Assembly: GCA_031761405.1 (NCBI GenBank)
Contig: JASEVX010000008.1
Location: forward strand, 67,543,265-67,607,264
Reading direction: 5' to 3'
From: Serripes groenlandicus
Taxonomy: Eukaryota > Mollusca > Bivalvia > Cardiida > Cardiidae
DNA length: 64,000 nt
The number at the start of each line of letters is the position of its first letter. The stretch's first letter is position 1. Under the pieces are notes generated by a model. The model had not been told where the DNA came from. It saw nothing but the letters and a program-made list of their open reading frames with translations, and did not search any database. Positions 30,938 to 41,363 of this stretch are shown piece by piece. Both the position numbers and the translations under genes were made by a program.

Positions 30938-31636
30938 ATGGGAAAATACCTGGTAATCATAGCATGTGACTCCAGGGGACGTAACCTTCAGACATTTATA
31001 AGCAGAAAGTATAGATGCCTTTCAGACCAGTGCATTCTTCGAATTGTAATACTGCCAGGTGCTACAATTCAGAGAATAATTACAGAAATTGAATCTGTCT
31101 TGAAAAGTTTTTCACCATCAGGTGATTCTCAAATTTTTCACATTATTATATCTGCTGGCATTTGTAATTTCACTGAGAAATTGATACATCTTGGTGGAAC
31201 TGAGTTAGCAAACACCATATCAGACTCAAAGTTATCCTTTATTTCAACAAATATTCAAAATATTTATGATCACTTTTCTTCTATAGTTTCTTGTCATGTG
31301 CAAACTCAATTGACTACAGTGGCCCCTGTATCTATCAAACATTTTCAGCAGTTTCAAATGGATAGAAACATACTTTTTTATTCATTTTTTACTGATACTG
31401 ATATTGACTCAATGCAAAGACAGTTGGAGGAGGATATCAAAGAAATCAATCACATCATTAAAAAAAGAAAGAATTCTTCCAAATATGTTGTAAAATATAA
31501 TTTCAATAAGTTGTATGATGGTGTTCATCCAAAAGATTGTCTGCAAGAAAAATGGTTCACTTTAATATGTGAGAATTTGTTGTCAAAAGTAGCAATTGCT
31601 CCCAATCAGTCATCTGCATCTGCAACGACAACCTGA
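30938..31636 (+). CDS. SGNH-hydrolase-like protein, single exon
   Basis: A 232-codon frame from ATG 30938 (context ACAAATGG). An upstream in-frame start at 30839 would add 33 residues of poor quality. The four blocks of the SGNH/GDSL fold are in order: VIIACDSRGRNL (nucleophile Ser12), VILPGATI (Gly41), ISAGICNFT (Gly74, Asn77) and LYDGVHPKD (Asp194, His197). The expected catalytic Ser, Gly, Asn and Asp/His are therefore all present. No signal peptide is obvious. Intronless SGNH-like ORFs occur in molluscs and in some retroelements (a known accessory ORF of Ngaro/DIRS-type and some LINE elements), so it could be a retroelement accessory gene or a host gene. No recombinase or reverse transcriptase frame is adjacent. 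Confidence 0.65.
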   Translation: MGKYLVIIACDSRGRNLQTFISRKYRCLSDQCILRIVILPGATIQRIITEIESVLKSFSPSGDSQIFHIIISAGICNFTEKLIHLGGTELANTISDSKLSFISTNIQNIYDHFSSIVSCHVQTQLTTVAPVSIKHFQQFQMDRNILFYSFFTDTDIDSMQRQLEEDIKEINHIIKKRKNSSKYVVKYNFNKLYDGVHPKDCLQEKWFTLICENLLSKVAIAPNQSSASATTT

Positions 31637-31789
31637 ATTGATTGGGGTTAAATGCTATTTTCAACAATGTTTCGGTCATATCACGGCGGCCAGTTCACCT
31701 ACTCACATCTTTCTTGGCTTTCTCACAACAGTACTTCATAAAACATTATTTCCAAGCAACTGGCTGCTTTTCCACATAGACTGATAGCC

Positions 31790-31925
31790 CATTGGTGGAA
31801 GACGAATGACGCTTGTTACAATGACATTTGTCAAATGTCGGAAAGAAAGTTGGCCGAGCCGGGATTCGAACTCACAAACCGTACACACGTCATACGGAAC
31901 ATGCTATCACCGAGATATATGGGAA
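31790..31925 (-). repeat. tRNA-like SINE
   Basis: Minus strand: CTCGGTGATAGCATGTTCCG (A-box region) and GTGAGTTCGAATCCCGGCTC (B-box). The putative anticodon stem CCGTA/TACGG leaves a 9-base loop and there is no acceptor pairing, so it is not a functional tRNA. A body of unrelated sequence continues to about 31790. Confidence 0.55.
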
Positions 31926-32298
31926 ATAATCAGTTAGGGTAATTATCTAGCGAAACAGATTTTGGTTTTGTTTTGCAATATTTTATCATATTTAAAGTAT
32001 AAATATTGTACTTATGCTATGTGTAGGTAAAAATGGGTTTAATAGCAACAACATGAATGTATATGTTTTAACTTCTTATATAAACATAGCTGAAACAATA
32101 GTCAATTAATTGGATCAAGTGAAATGTCATTTTTGTATGGACCAACTTTACGCAAAAGATGTACACGCTTTTATAAGCGGATACAATGTATTCATATCAT
32201 GTGTTCATATTGGAAATATATTGTCATTTATCTTTTAAGATGCCAACACATACATACATTTAATTTGTAAACTTTAATAAAAAAGATAAAAAGAAACT

Positions 32299-32371
32299 TG
32301 ACCACGACGAGACTCGAACTCGCAATCTTCTGATTCGAAGTCAGACGCCGTATCCATTAGGCCACGCGACC
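32299..32371 (-). tRNA. tRNA-Arg (anticodon UCG)
   Basis: The minus strand forms a 73-nt cloverleaf. Acceptor GGTCGCG pairs with CGTGGTC (with G-U pairs); the D arm is GCCTAATGGATACGGC; anticodon arm TCTGA-CTTCGAA-TCAGA gives anticodon TCG; the T arm GCGAG-TTCGAGT-CTCGT has a standard loop; discriminator A. One D-stem pair (T13/C22) and several acceptor wobbles are weaker than usual. B-box GTTCGAGTC is intact. There is no intron. Probably a genuine gene, though a recent tRNA-derived repeat cannot be excluded. Confidence 0.7.
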
Positions 32372-32719
32372 AACTGTTTAAGCTGTGTTGAGCGAATTTG
32401 TTTGGTTATTCACAGACCACGTAAGGCATATTCCATATGATGTATACATTATCTATTTTAGAAGCGTAATAAATAAATGACGAAACTGAAACAACATAAA
32501 TTAATCTAGCTAACATTATTATTATGTCGTTATCTCGTACTCCTTTTCGAATGTATAACACTATATGATTTACCAACTTTTGTTTCTATATTTCCTACAA
32601 AAAGACATCATGGTACTGTACACTTGATCTGAAACTCTAATATCATACGTGAAAGGAATAGCCAGAAAGAGTTATACGCATGCACGAATAAGGAAACTAA
32701 ATTATGTTAACAAAAGGAA

Positions 32720-32792
32720 AGACCACGAGGAGACTCGAACTTTTAATCTTCTGATTCGAAGTCCGACCCCTTATCGAGTAGGCTACATGGTC
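32720..32792 (-). pseudogene. tRNA-Arg (UCG) pseudogene
   Basis: Same length and anticodon loop (CTTCGAA) as the gene 421 bp away. The acceptor stem GACCATG/CGTGGTC still pairs, but the T stem AAAAG/CTCCT and the anticodon stem TCGGA/TCAGA are broken. A decayed duplicate. Confidence 0.65.
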
Positions 32793-33249
32793 CTTATTCC
32801 ACCATACCATACATAGTGATGAGTAACACTTAAATAATTGAAAGGATATTTCATCTTCATTGTTACGCTAATGAAAAGCATGCGGCAAGCATGCGGAAAG
32901 AGTTAGGTCCATTCTAGGTCTATTCGCCGTGTTCTGAAAGCATTCGGAAAGCTTTCGTTGAGTTTTAGGTCCAGTCGGGGTGTTCGGAAAGCATACATAA
33001 CCTAGCACCTCCAAATGTTCATTCCGAATGCATCAAGAACTAGACGAATCTTTCCCCGATCATTTTCCGTACATGCCGTATGCTCTTAGAATGCTTCCCA
33101 AATACTTCCCAATGATTCGGAAGGTTGACGAAAATTATTTTGAACATGCACACCAAATTTGTGTAGCTACCGAATGCCGTTCCGTATGAATCTGTACGGA
33201 GAACAGCCAGTTTGCTCCTAAAACGCAACGAATGGTATGGCAACGGGTT

Positions 33250-33432
33250 TGTTATCGGTCTGTGTAAGTGTCTTAAGCGGATTAAGGATATTGTTTTGCA
33301 TTCAAATAGTTAGAACGTCGTCCTCTTGTGTCAAAGGTCCCGGGTTCGAGTCTCGTGATGAGCGGGTTCTGCCTTTGAGATTTTCCACACAAACGGCGCG
33401 AGTACTGGTTATAATCGAGAGTGATTAATATT
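33250..33432 (+). repeat. tRNA-headed SINE, copy in + orientation
   Basis: B-box CCCGGGTTCGAGTCTC at about 33343, then body GTGATGAGCGGGTTCTGCCT, TTTCCACACAAACGGCGCGA and ATCGAGAGTGATTAATAT. The body matches the minus-strand copy at 57536-57640. Confidence 0.7.
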
Positions 33433-33822
33433 AGCTTAAAGCTTGTTACGTAATCGATGGAAAGTATATAAGTTTAAACTAAAGAGTTAGAACTAAACAA
33501 GTCTACAAGAGCCTTTATTTTAAAGTGACAATAATAAAATACATAAACGTATCTTTAAATCAAAGTGTATCTATTATGTGTCGGCTTACTACCAACTAAT
33601 GTTATGTCAATACGTTGTTCCGACAATATTTTTATTCGTCCGCCATGATTGAGTAAGCTCAATCATCATGTATAAGACAATTGATTGATAATAGTTAATA
33701 TATTTCTCATCAAATGCATGTGTATTATGTCATTTCGAACCTTAAACTTACACCATTGAACTGTCCGTGGTTTCCATCGTAGAAGAGGTAACTGGTTGAA
33801 TATTAATAATATGTTTCATTTA

Positions 33823-34520
33823 TCAAGTCCCCGTGTTGTTACTGAGTATTGGATACTTTATGAATGTCGGTTTTTCTACTTTAGCATTATTTGTCTCAAT
33901 CTTCTTTTCTTTTATATCACCTGCAGTATCGGTCGTCTTTTCTACACAAGAATAATTATTACACTTATCAATGTTGTTTTCTAATAAATTATCACTTGCA
34001 TCAGTCTTCTGTTCTACTATTGTGTCATTTGTGGGTGTCTTCCTTTCAACTATAACGTGATGTGTGTCAATCTTCTTTGATGTCATAACATCTTCATTAC
34101 CAGAGTTCTCGTCGACTAGACTATCATTTATGACCGAGTTTCGTTCAAATCTGTCAGTGTTCAGTTCTTCAATTGTATCAATTGCACCAGGTTTCTCTCG
34201 AACTGAGTCCATTGGTGTAGCGTAACTAGATTTTAATTTCAGAGATTCTTTTCGCATTATTGTACAATTTACTTTAGCATCGGTATCGTCTTTTTCACTG
34301 TAAATTAATTCCTTTCTCTCACAAGCATTTAATTCTAGATAAACATGTGCTGCTGGATCACAAATTTCTTCATATACGTTTAGAGGTTGGTTGACAGATT
34401 CCGGCGTATCTAAATGATCAACGATCATGCCGTATTGTCCCGAGTCTCGTGATGAAGGGTTCAGAGACGAATAGAAATCAACTGCATTCCGATCGGTGGC
34501 TACTTTTAAATCTGGTTTTC
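33823..34520 (-). CDS. Receptor cytoplasmic-tail exon
   Basis: Acceptor TTGTTTTCAG, stop at 33823. Opens GKPDLKVATDRNAVDFYSS. Tyrosine motifs GQYGMI, NVYEEI and HVYLEL lie in the first 80 residues. The rest is repetitive and charged: degenerate units of about 11-15 residues (ERKTPTNDTIVEQKTDASDN; EKTTDTAGDIKEKKIETNNA). Confidence 0.65.
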
Positions 34521-34677
34521 CTGAAAACAATTGAATAAATTATACTCTGATAGTGACATTTTTCTTTTCTTGGCATATCAAAGGGATTTGATGGTTGATT
34601 TATATCATTGTAAAAATAACCTACGAAATTCAAGGTCAGAAGAAATCCCCTACCATGCATACAGTATATATTACCTT

Positions 34678-34907
34678 AACCCTTTCCCTTATATAGACGC
34701 TTTCTGACGCCTCTGCAGCTGACGGCTTTTTGAAAACATAGTGACAAAAGAAGAAATTGCTCAAAATGAGCAATTTCTCATTTTGCCACAATGTTTTCCA
34801 CTTTTAGTCATAGGTTATCCATTCAATTATAGAGAGTTTCTATTCATAAACAAACCATGTTCAAAGTTGTCTGCTGCAGAATTGTAGAATGAAGAAAAGG
34901 GTTAAAT
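34678..34907. mobile_element. TTAACCC-like MITE, subfamily B
   Basis: From TTAACCCTTTCCCTTATATA to GAAGAAAAGGGTTAAAT, with centre GAAATTGCTCAAAATGAGCA. It lies in the intron between the receptor TM and tail exons. Confidence 0.8.
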
Positions 34908-34991
34908 TTGCTTTAGATTATACTTCACTGTACATAACCTACCAACAACAACTTCAGTGCAACTGAAATTTGATGTGTTGATTCGACTTAC

Positions 34992-35076
34992 CGTTAATGC
35001 CAGCAGACGGCTATAATGACCATCAGGATTGCACCGATGAGTCCAACGAAAACTGCAATTACAATTTGACATGATT
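34992..35076 (-). CDS. Receptor transmembrane exon with stop
   Basis: 85 nt, acceptor CTTTCAG, donor ACG/GTAAGT. Encodes SCQIVIAVFVGLIGAILMVI then IAVCWH and TAA. Entry phase matches the stalk exon; exit phase does not match the tail exon. Confidence 0.65.
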
Positions 35077-35493
35077 CTGAAAGAAACAACAACATTTGCT
35101 ATAACATTTTCTCATACTTCTGGGAATTTACGCCAAGAACTGCGCTCTCAATTCGCAATGTAAGTTGAGGATGTTCCGAACATTTTAAACCCAAGGGGAA
35201 TAAATGCCCAGTATAGACAGTGAGAACGAGAAGTTGTTCTAAAGTCAAAATATCTCATTAAAGGAATTTGAAAGTTAGTCTGTCTAATATTTCAGGAAAC
35301 AAAATATAATGGCAATCTAACTATTGAAACAGTATCTTTACAAACAATACTCAGAATTGATTGATTGGGTTTTTTACGCAGCTTTACTGAATTCCGTTAG
35401 ACTTAATCACGAGTAATGAGAACATTTCAAAACATTTCTTCAATTGAGATCGAATAAGAAAGACAAGTTTAACATCACGAACAGTATACTTAC

Positions 35494-35600
35494 TGATTTC
35501 CGTTGTCGTATTCAAATCGTTGCCTGTTAGTTGATTTGTTGGCAGAGTGACATCTTCAACTAGTTTTGAAGTGACACGTTTAGAAACTGGGTCTGCTTTA
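35494..35600 (-). CDS. Receptor stalk exon
   Basis: 107 nt, acceptor TTCAACAG, donor TCA/GTAAGT. Encodes KADPVSKRVTSKLVEDVTLP and TNQLTGNDLNTTTEI, a Thr/Ser-rich juxtamembrane segment with possible O-glycosylation. Confidence 0.6.
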
Positions 35601-35825
35601 CTGTTGAATGGAAATAAATGCATACAGTGAAGCCTTATGTGTTCCAAAATCAAATAACAATTATTGGAAAAGATATATAGTAAATATTGCTGTATTTACT
35701 CAAACGATGTCTGATGACGAAAGAGATATGATTCAGGAACGAGGAAACATCTGTTTGTTTCCGGTATCTTTCAAATGGCTCATATTTTTCTAAATTGACA
35801 CAGTTTTTTTCGGATTTACTATATA

Positions 35826-36062
35826 TGAGCCGTTTCATGAGAAAACCAACAGTATGAAATCAGCGTAATATAACGATCCAGATCAGCCTGTGTTTTTCAT
35901 GCAGACTCACCCGGACCGAGACATTCCGTCCGGGGAATAGAGTATAGGTATAGAGTAATGGTTCCTGAATCAAAAAATCCACAGGAGACGAAAAGTGTCT
36001 GTCCGGATTTGCCTGCATAGCATGCTTAGACTGCAATGTTGGTTTTCTCGCGGAACGGCTCA
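35826..36062. mobile_element. TGAGCCGTT-TIR MITE, short copy
   Basis: Ends TGAGCCGTTTCATGAGAAAA and GTTTTCTCGCGGAACGGCTCA. The interior has GATCAGCCTGTGTTTTTCAT and ATTCCGTCCGGGGAATAGAG, shared with the larger copy at 40746. Confidence 0.75.
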
Positions 36063-36328
36063 TATATATTGATATCATCGTTGTAATATTTAAATATTGA
36101 TATATTATGATAATAATAAAAATCATTTTTATCGCTTAATATACTTTTGTTATCATAATTATCGCTTAAAAGACTTTTGTTATCATAATTATCATTAAAA
36201 AGTAATATTTGTGATGGTGGTATTGTAGTGGTAGAAGCTGAGGTACTAGTGATTCTATTAAAATTGAAGCAGAAGTAGCAACAGCAAATAAGACGTAAAA
36301 TCAAAACAAGAATTACGCGTAATTAAAT

Positions 36329-36551
36329 GTCTCGCTGTCCCCAGCTTTGACTATCAATGCAAGCGTAAAAGACAAAAAGTAAAATAACAACAAAACGCAA
36401 AGTTAAAAAATACAAGAAATTAAAAAAGAAAAGAAAATTATTTACTAAATACAGTTCAAAAATACAAAGAGCTAAACACAAAGTTTGAAAAAATAAAAAA
36501 GAAAGAAAAAAAATATTTAGCTCAATGCAAAGTTTAAAAAAACAAGAAGTT

Positions 36552-36582
<31 letters not shown>

Positions 36583-37601
36583 GCTAAATGCAAAGTTCAA
36601 AAGTAGAAAATATTAAAAAAAAATAAAAAAATGCAAACGTTTGATATGACATTGTCCACAAATTGAAATTAATGCAGCAAAATATGAAGAAGCTATGTTT
36701 AATTCTCAAAATCCACCAAAAAAGGTCACACTCAACATCTTCAGTATACCATGTGCAGAAAGGTATTAGATGTAACTATATTCCAAATATGGAAAACCTT
36801 GTTCCAGTACTTATTGAGAAAAATTTAAAAAAGGAAACTTTAACGTTGAGCTAAATACAAAGTTAAAAAGTACTAGAAATGAAAAAGAATAAAATCCAAA
36901 TGTTTGACCCAAAAACACTTTTGATATGTAGAAATACATTATTTATAGAAGTATGTATGCACAATTTGTTATCAATCTAACAACAAATGAGGAAGTTATG
37001 ACCAAATCTCAAAGTCCACCAAAAACCACCAAAATCAAGTTCTTTACCCCAAAAATAAGGTCACACTCAGCATCTTTAGCATACAATGTGAAGAAGGGTA
37101 ATAGATGTAACTTAATTCCAAATATTGAAGACCTAGTAACAGTACTTATTCAGAAAAATAAAAAAAGTAAAACTTTAACGTTGAGCTAAACGCAAAGTTA
37201 AAAAGTACAAGAAATGAAAAAGAAAGAAATCCGAATGTTTGACCCAAAAACCCGTTTAATATGTTGAAGTATATTATTTATTAAGTATGTATGCAAATTT
37301 TGAAAGCAATCCAACAGAAAATGAGGAAGTTATGACCAAAACTCAAAGTCCACGAAAAACCACCAAAATCAAGTTTTTACCCCAAAAATAAGGTCACACT
37401 CAGCATCTTTAGCATACAATGTGTAGAAGGGTAATATATGTAACTGTATTCCAAAAACGAAAGCCCTAGTATCAGTACTTATTGAGAAAAGTAAAAAGAA
37501 CGTAACTTTAACAATGAGCTATACGCAAATAGTTGACGCCGTCGCCGTCGCCAGAAAAGCAACACCTTAGTCTCGCTTTCGCAACTTCGTCGCAGCGAGA
37601 C
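36329..37601. mobile_element. GTCTCGCTG-TIR element with 335-bp tandem repeats
   Basis: Bounded by GTCTCGCTG (36329) and CAGCGAGAC (37593). Inside are about three units with period about 335 bp (anchor ACGTTGAGCTAAA at about 36843 and 37177, degenerate near 37510), then GACGCCGTCGCCGTCGCCAG. A poly-T run lies at 36557-36582. The frames at 36663 and 36953 are one repeat frame read twice and are not a gene. Confidence 0.7.
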
Positions 37602-37729
37602 AATGATAGTGGTAGTAGGATATAGTCTTATTAGTTATCCTAATTTACTGTTCTTTTGTTATCAGTTATATCGAATTTAAGATTAGGCTCATTCTCTCAT
37701 TAAATAATTGTTTTAGAGTAGTAAAAATG

Positions 37730-37930
37730 TGTAGTAGTAAGTAGTTGTCATAGTTGTAGTAGGAATAGTAGTAGTAGTAGAAGTACATGTAGTTGTAGTA
37801 GTATAGTAGTAGTGCTAGAAGTAGTAGTCGTAGTAGTGTAGTAGTAGTAGCAGTAGTAGCAGTAGAAGTAGTTGTTGTAGTAGTAATAGTAGTAGTACTA
37901 TAAGTAGTAGAAGTAGTAGTAGAAGTATTA
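37730..37930 (+). repeat. GTA-type microsatellite
   Basis: Imperfect AGTAGT/GTAGTA triplet run, related in sequence to that at 40213-40600. Confidence 0.8.
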
Positions 37931-38179
37931 ATTCATTTATTCATTCTCTTTAATTGAATACATTTATTATATTATAAAATATCTATATACGTATTTGCAT
38001 ACGCACATATATACCCACACACATACATACATATACATACTCACATATGATTATATCTATATATCCATATACCCACGTATATATACATGCATACATACGC
38101 ACAGCCATTGTGCCGTCTAAAATGGGCCATTGAAACATTTGTATGCGGATAATATTGCTTCGCGGCGAAACAAGTAATA

Positions 38180-38275
38180 CTCTGAATCAGTGGTGACTGA
38201 TGTAGGGCTTGAACCTTAAACCCTCATCAAGAATGTTTCACTGGTTGAAAGCACTAGCTCAGTATATACTTCGTG
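38180..38275 (-). repeat. tRNA-like SINE head
   Basis: Minus strand contains TGAGCTAGTGCTTTCAACCA (A-box) and TTTAAGGTTCAAGCCCTACA (B-box GGTTCAAGCCC). No intact cloverleaf. Confidence 0.45.
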
Positions 38276-38399
38276 GCTAATATTGGTGCATAATGCACTA
38301 AGAAATAATCGTTTCGTAGCATATGTTGCACTACATTCTGCTATTCCGTGTTTATATAAGCTTCTTTTTGTCAATCAATGATGTGATTCGATTAATTCC

Positions 38400-40000
38400 A
38401 AGCATCGATTCGCACATATCAGACCTTGTCCTGATATTGAATCACTGGATAGTTTTTACAATAAAGTGTTGTAAACTATTGAGCTTGAGTACTCCATAGC
38501 TCACACCCATACAAGGCTATTGGGATAATTATTATGCTATACAACTTAACAGAAGTTAATGGATTTAATGCATTAGGTCGCATACCAAGGTCAGCCATTG
38601 CGTAAAAGGCAATTTTTAGCTTTCTGACAGCGTTCTGAAATGCGATTTGATAGTTTTAGAGATCAATCCTGTCGAATTCCGAGATGTACAACACTATCAT
38701 TTTCGTGAATGTGAACTCCCCTAGTAAAAACTTGACCGGGTCGATTTTCTTTTTTATCATTGTTAAATATAACGACATCGGATTTCTTACAATTTACTAC
38801 GAGTTTCCATCTAAATGAAAACCTGTACACAATGTCCAGCAAATTCTGCAGATACTTTGGTGTTAATGCAATTATAGATAGATCATCAGCAAACGCGGGA
38901 TTTCCACATTTAGCGTGGATTGGGGAATAGAGACGTAAGCTTCAAGTTTCAAGTTCTTTAAGAACGTCATTTATGAAGATTAGATAATAAAATGTAGAGG
39001 CTACCCCTCCCTGACGAACGCCGCGTTTTACTGGGACTGGAAGTGATTTATTACCATTTGCCATGACAAAACAATACAAGTTTGTATAGGAATCCCTTAT
39101 TATCCTCCATACTTTTCCAACTATTCCTATATTATGAAGTTTAAAAAATAGAGCATTGTGCCATACGATCAAAGGCACATTTAAAGTCAATGAACGCCAC
39201 GAAGGCTTTACTATGTAGATTCCTGTAGGCAAAACGCGGTTGTAATACAACTAAGTCCTTTTTTAAACCCTTGTTGCTACAAAGAGGGAAATGTGGTTTT
39301 ATTACATAATAATAAAGAATGCAGTCTACCTACCAATATATTCTCAAAGATTTTGCAGAATGACGGAATGACTAAATGAAAACGTGTACACAATGTCCAG
39401 CAAATTCTGCAGATTCTTTGGTGTTAATGCAATTATAGATAGATCATCAGCAAACGCGGGATTTCCACATTTAGCGTGGATTGGGGAATAGAGACGTAAG
39501 CTATACTCTGAAGTTTCAAGTTCTTTAAGAACGTTATTTATGAAGATTAGATAATAAAATGTAGAGGCTACCCCTCCCTGACGAACGCCGCGTTTTACTG
39601 GGACTGGAAGTGATTTATTGCCATTTGCCATGACAAAACAATACAAGTTTTTATAGGAATCCCTTATTATCCTCCATACTTTTCCAACTATTCCTATATT
39701 ATGAAGTTTAAAAAATAGAGCATTGTGCCATACGCTATCAAAGGCACATTTAAAGTCAATGAACGCCACGAAGGCTTTACTATGTATATTCCTGTAGGCA
39801 AAACGCGGTTGTAATACAACTAAGTCCTTTTTGAAACCCTTGTTGCTACAGAGAGGGAAATGTGGTTTTATTACATAATAATAAAGAATGTAGTCTACCT
39901 ACCAATATATTCTCAAAGATTTTGCAGAATGACGGTATCAGTGAAATTGGCCTATAACTGGGTCGTTTTTTGGCTTTCCTGAGCATTTGTATATCGGTAT
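38400..40000 (-). pseudogene. LINE reverse transcriptase fragments, tandemly duplicated
   Basis: The 141-codon minus frame (39344-39769) shows AFIDFKCAFDSVWH (motif A), VKRGVRQGGVASTFYYLIFI (motif B) and NPAFADDLSIIA (motif C, FADD for YADD). Another copy of the same segment (38942-39250, broken by small deletions) follows at an offset of about 562-569 bp. Beyond it the frame continues toward the thumb: WKLVVNCKKSDVVIFNND (about 38750) and YGCELW (about 38500). One insertion with an internal tandem duplication explains this better than two insertions. The ends are stop-riddled. Confidence 0.8.
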
Positions 40001-40212
40001 TATGTAACAATTACGCCAGGAGTAGGGTGTACTTTCAAAGCGTAGAATAGAGTGAAAGAACTCTACCAAGGCCTGCACTATTGGTGTTTTACCATATAGG
40101 ATATGCTACTTTGTAATATTGTCATCAAATGGGTTTTCCCACGTTTGAGATCAACTAAAGCCTTTTTAACCTCGTCGCAGGTGAACTCACAATCTACTGT
40201 TTGTAAAAGCGT

Positions 40213-40223
40213 TATTGTAGTAA

Positions 40224-40300
<77 letters not shown>

Positions 40301-40358
40301 ATAGTAGTAGTAGTAGTAGTAGAAGTAGTAATAGTAGTAATATTAGTAGTAGAAAAAC

Positions 40359-40391
<33 letters not shown>

Positions 40392-40600
40392 AAGAATTAG
40401 AAGAAATAGTAGTAATAGTAGAATTAGTAGTAGTTGTAGTAGTAGTAGTAGTAGTATTAGCAATAGTAAGGTTGTAAAAGTAGAAGTAGGAGTAACAGTA
40501 GTAGTAATAGTAGTAGTAGTAGAAGTAATAGTAGTGGTATTTGTTGTAGAAGTAATATATTAGTAGTTAGCCGTAGTATTAATAAAAGTAAAGTTCACAT
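40213..40600 (+). repeat. GTA microsatellite
   Basis: Long (GTA)n run with ATA and GAA interruptions. Frames through it give poly-Val on one strand and poly-Leu on the other and are not genes. Confidence 0.95.
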
Positions 40601-40745
40601 ACTCTGTTGGTTTTATATTGCCAGCTGCAAAAAGAGAAAAAAACATTTTATTTCACAGATAGTCAATTATCGACAGACAGTTTTGGTCATGAATATATAT
40701 TGAAGACAGACTGTTCCTCTGTGACTTACAGTTGTATTTGCCAAA

Positions 40746-41363
40746 TGAGCCTTCCCGCGAGAAAACGAACATTATGTTATTAGCTATATGTTTTGACCAG
40801 ATCAACCTGCGTTTTTCACACAGACTGATCCGGGCCGAAATATTCCGTCTCAGGGGGATAGAGATATAGAGCAGGGACGTAGAAAAGAGGGATAGGGAAC
40901 TACACATGTACACCTGTTATCTGGTTAAAATATCATACATAGAAATAAAATAAATTGTCCAAATGTTCACATGTTGCAGCAAATAAAACTTTGAAGTCAC
41001 ATTTGGCATATAAACAAAACTTACAAATTCTGAAAGCTTAAATTTTAACTAAAGTAAGAGAAACAATAAACAACTGGAATTTCTTTGTATTTTGACCAAT
41101 GATTGGTATTTTTCAAAAAATAATAGACTGACATACTTATTCCATAAGAATAACAAATGTTGGCACTGGTGATATTTTAGTATACAAGTTACATGTAGTT
41201 ACTTATGCCTACGTTCCTGTATAGAGTAATGATGCCTAAAATAGAAAATCCACAGGAGGTGAACGGTGTCTGTCCGGCTTAGCCTGCGAGGCACGCTTAG
41301 GCGGATCAGGGTCGACATTTTACGCAAAGACCGCAATGTTGGTTTTTCCCGCGAGACAGCTCA
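40746..41363. mobile_element. TGAGCCGTT-TIR MITE, long copy
   Basis: Ends TGAGCCTTCCCGCGAGAAAA and TTTTTCCCGCGAGACAGCTCA. It shares interior blocks with 35826 but holds about 330 bp of extra sequence between GATAGAGATATAGAGCAG and TATAGAGTAATGATGCC, perhaps a later insertion. Confidence 0.7.

Larger units (their letters stand above)
33823..35600 (-). pseudogene. Single-pass receptor, last three exons, with frame break
   Basis: Three minus-strand exons: 35494-35600 (Thr/Ser-rich stalk, KADPVSKRVTSKLVEDVTLP...), 34992-35076 (transmembrane helix, IVIAVFVGLIGAILMVIIAV CW) and 33823-34520 (about 230-residue cytoplasmic tail). The stalk and TM exons join in phase. After the helix the TM exon reads TGG CAT TAA, a stop, and its donor phase is one base off the tail frame. 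One T fewer in CATTAACG would remove the stop and restore the join. The tail has YGMI, YEEI and YLEL tyrosine motifs, YEEI being the classical Src-family SH2 ligand. The ectodomain exons were not found. It may be a real gene with a sequence error, a null allele or a young pseudogene. Confidence 0.6.

Noticed and set aside
31850..31925. tRNA-Thr candidate
   Set aside because: The anticodon loop would have nine bases and the acceptor stem does not pair, so it was treated as a SINE.
40103..40477. Open frames rich in Val (+) and Leu (-)
   Set aside because: They are the GTA triplet microsatellite read on both strands and have no gene-like features.
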